Source of the DNA: Clostridia bacterium
GTDB taxonomy: Bacteria; UBA6262; WVXT01; JAUXBS01
Reading direction: 5' to 3'
DNA: 7,414 nt
Assembly (NCBI GenBank): GCA_030618495.1
Contig: JAUXDE010000088.1
Location: 1-7,414 of the forward strand
Shown here: positions 6,901 through 7,414 of the stretch, in pieces
Layout of the letters: each line of letters begins with the position of its first letter
Position numbering within the stretch: position 1 is the stretch's first letter
The notes under the pieces: model-generated
Told to the model about the DNA's origin: nothing
Seen by the model: the letters and a program-made list of their open reading frames with translations, nothing else
Databases searched by the model: none
Made by a program: the position numbers and the translations under genes

Positions 6901-7414
6901 GTGGTTACCGGAATGTCGGTTGGCAATGAGCCGGAACTGACGATAGATAGTATAGTTATTATGGATCAAACCGGTTACGAACTGTACAGGAGCGGGAACA
7001 GCAGTAGTTTGTTTAACGTTGATATTGATATAGACTGGAACTACGGAACAATAGAGGGAACCATTGAGATAAAGGACGATATCAAAAATGGACATCGCAC
7101 GGCAACTCACCTGATACTGGAAGTAACGGTAATGGATAATGACAATGGTTATACAGCTAAAAGTTTTTCAACAAACAGTATCACAATCCTTGGGGAGGAA
7201 GTCAGGCTTAATGTGTATATTCCGTACGAAGAGGGCAAGAGGTCAATTAATCCTATAATAGGTGAAGATGCTACAATATTTTTTGAAGTTATGGAAACCT
7301 GTCCCGTGGAAGTGAGCGTGTATACCATAGCGGGTGAACTGGTGAAAACCATAGTGAGCCCTGAGGAACCCGAATACGATTCGGGTTGCTATATAAGAAC
7401 ATGGAACGGCAGGA
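4000..7414 (+). CDS. secreted S8 subtilisin-like protease, multidomain, 3'-partial
   Basis: There are 1138 complete codons and no stop before the window ends. Residues 1-24 are a signal peptide (basic start, hydrophobic core, TASA cleavage site). About 25-150 is a propeptide-like region. The catalytic domain shows D170 (VIDMGFGG), H204 (SHGTAC), oxyanion N285 (NSAGNQ) and S485 (GTSASAPHVAG), the S8 order with all residues present. About 200 residues separate N285 and S485 (about 66 in subtilisin) because of a beta-rich insertion near 300-410 containing NYDLFLFDSDG. Two Fn3-like modules follow (about 562-641 and 665-751), each with SWTF, YR/QI-V-SS, TGD-WD and TYYWK-R-WD. Further Ig/Fn3-like domains lie at 755-945 and 949-1066. 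A FlgD-like domain begins near 1067 (EVSVYTIAGELVKTI, then WNGR) and is cut off. The start is fixed by an in-frame stop at 3982 and the signal peptide; AAGG at 3983-3986 is 13 bases away, longer than usual. Substrates are unknown; surface retention or export through the C-terminal domain is inferred. Confidence 0.95.
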   Translation, partial: MKIKAFFKLFLFVYLSLSISTASADIILSVPKKEGIHNPKIQSVLGQLVKEHSSRGREGARNFSRKRLLPVKGDMVKVVLVLEPGKTIGQGILKTMGVRVIGRYRHLLEVEVPIDKIEQIANEVAEVKRVRLSHKARPLEVKSEGVLLTGASDFHNLNFTGSCIKIAVIDMGFGGLGDSQASGDLPYSVIFSTFDGFAVDISSHGTACAEIVYDMAPDAELHLLRIYDDIQLGNAKDYCKSNNIDIISCSLGWICSGPGDGTGVVCGIADDARNAGILWVNSAGNQANRHWQGDSQVLYSGALSNGTTDWDVLDPIVNIAVTSGDIIELELRWNTTSWNYCDQNYDLFLFDSDGWVADSTEIQVGAGFSPNESITHVASTTDEYTIYICNCMGLAEDTFIELHSVNHDFEESSTCNPAGSIVEPADSEKVLTVGAIHYDNWVSSGPIEDFSSQGPTKDSRIKPDMCGPDGVTSDVYGPGGFWGTSASAPHVAGAAALILSMFPDYSADDIESKLFTNAIDCGVEGIDNIYGFGELNLLPGDVPRNLLCEGEVNPENIINRTPEFSWTFSSQSAYRVIVASSSAALDADTGDMWDCYELSSSSYTFYAGSSLSGNCTYYWKVRCWDVGLTTSSYSITQRFSVRNSTPFAPTNTTYYFQVEIEPDTLEFSWTFSDPDYVDGQSAYQILVSSAVTKINSNTGDFWDSGKVMSSESTGIPYGGNALEFGTTYYWKARTWDVKGATGPYCSAQIFETTDRPTNFEGVALSTYSIMWSWQDNCRKGTCSYVVYDGTINKSGSLPQSTTFWIEGEPPQAGLDSNTQYTRRVLLSEVPEPKYSNSDSRYTMAKIPTGLTVLETGDHSVNLRWVPEGGSYFGIARATFPVVEAFTWLSTGVPRGIDTHVIYVDNKAVFARTTYWYTIKGYNGDGVHTSTTTAIIALTKSDITPPGPPIVTLNNPGDQNGVKTGDTIVVTGMSVGNEPELTIDSIVIMDQTGYELYRSGNSSSLFNVDIDIDWNYGTIEGTIEIKDDIKNGHRTATHLILEVTVMDNDNGYTAKSFSTNSITILGEEVRLNVYIPYEEGKRSINPIIGEDATIFFEVMETCPVEVSVYTIAGELVKTIVSPEEPEYDSGCYIRTWNGR
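5683..6252 (+). repeat. tandem Fn3-like modules within the subtilase
   Basis: Two adjacent protein repeats of about 80-87 residues (562-641 and 665-751) share SWTFS, an AYR/QILV-SS strand, DTGDMWD / NTGDFWDSGKV, and YYWKVRCWD / YYWKARTWD. The pattern resembles the Fn3-like modules of bacterial alpha-L-rhamnosidases, which suggests carbohydrate or surface binding, but this is a family resemblance judged by eye. The repeats have diverged at DNA level, so this is an old duplication. Confidence 0.6.

Noticed and set aside
6440-7352. Other-frame reading frames near the 3' end
   Set aside because: They overlap the protease's Ig-like tail, have no ribosome sites and show biased, repeat-free composition expected of shadow frames.

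Overview
The window looks like chromosomal DNA from a bacterium with moderate to low G+C and no obvious cultivated relative. Promoters are of the sigma-70 type (TTGACA/TATAAT), the tRNA gene encodes its own CCA end, and an exported subtilase carries a chain of Ig/fibronectin-like modules ending in a FlgD-like C-terminal domain. Such multidomain secreted proteins are common in Elusimicrobia, Omnitrophota and neighbouring candidate phyla. I infer a lineage of that kind with low confidence, because no phylogenetic marker protein is present.

Layout. Positions 1-669 (+) hold the end of a lysine/glutamate/proline-rich, largely disordered protein that probably begins before the window. It meets, with only 4 bp between stop codons, a two-gene minus-strand unit. 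That unit has an upstream coiled-coil protein (1358-1930) and a downstream membrane-anchored HEAT-repeat protein (674-1357). The two are joined by a TAAATG junction in the same reading frame and are read from a promoter at 1940-1968 that predicts an almost leaderless mRNA.

The divergent intergenic region 1931-2263 contains a previously unannotated 231-bp element (2051-2281) bounded by 31-bp terminal inverted repeats that match at 28 of 31 positions. It has no transposase and resembles a MITE. It sits directly after a good plus-strand promoter (2019-2046). Its right inverted repeat contains the ribosome binding site and first ATG of the next gene, a GT39/ArnT-like polytopic glycosyltransferase (2264-3712). 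The element therefore appears to have inserted between promoter and gene and to have rewritten the gene's leader and N-terminus. This is the most interesting signal here.

Downstream are a tRNA-Glu(CUC) gene with its own promoter (3764-3840) and, after a strong extended -10 promoter, a large secreted S8 subtilisin-like protease. The protease runs from 4000 past the window end: signal peptide, propeptide-like region, catalytic domain interrupted by a beta-sandwich insertion, two tandem Fn3-like modules, further Ig-like modules, and a FlgD-like C-terminal domain cut by the boundary.

The genes do not form one pathway. The envelope is the common theme: a membrane HEAT protein, a membrane glycosyltransferase that probably transfers sugar from a polyprenyl-phosphate donor, and a secreted protease.
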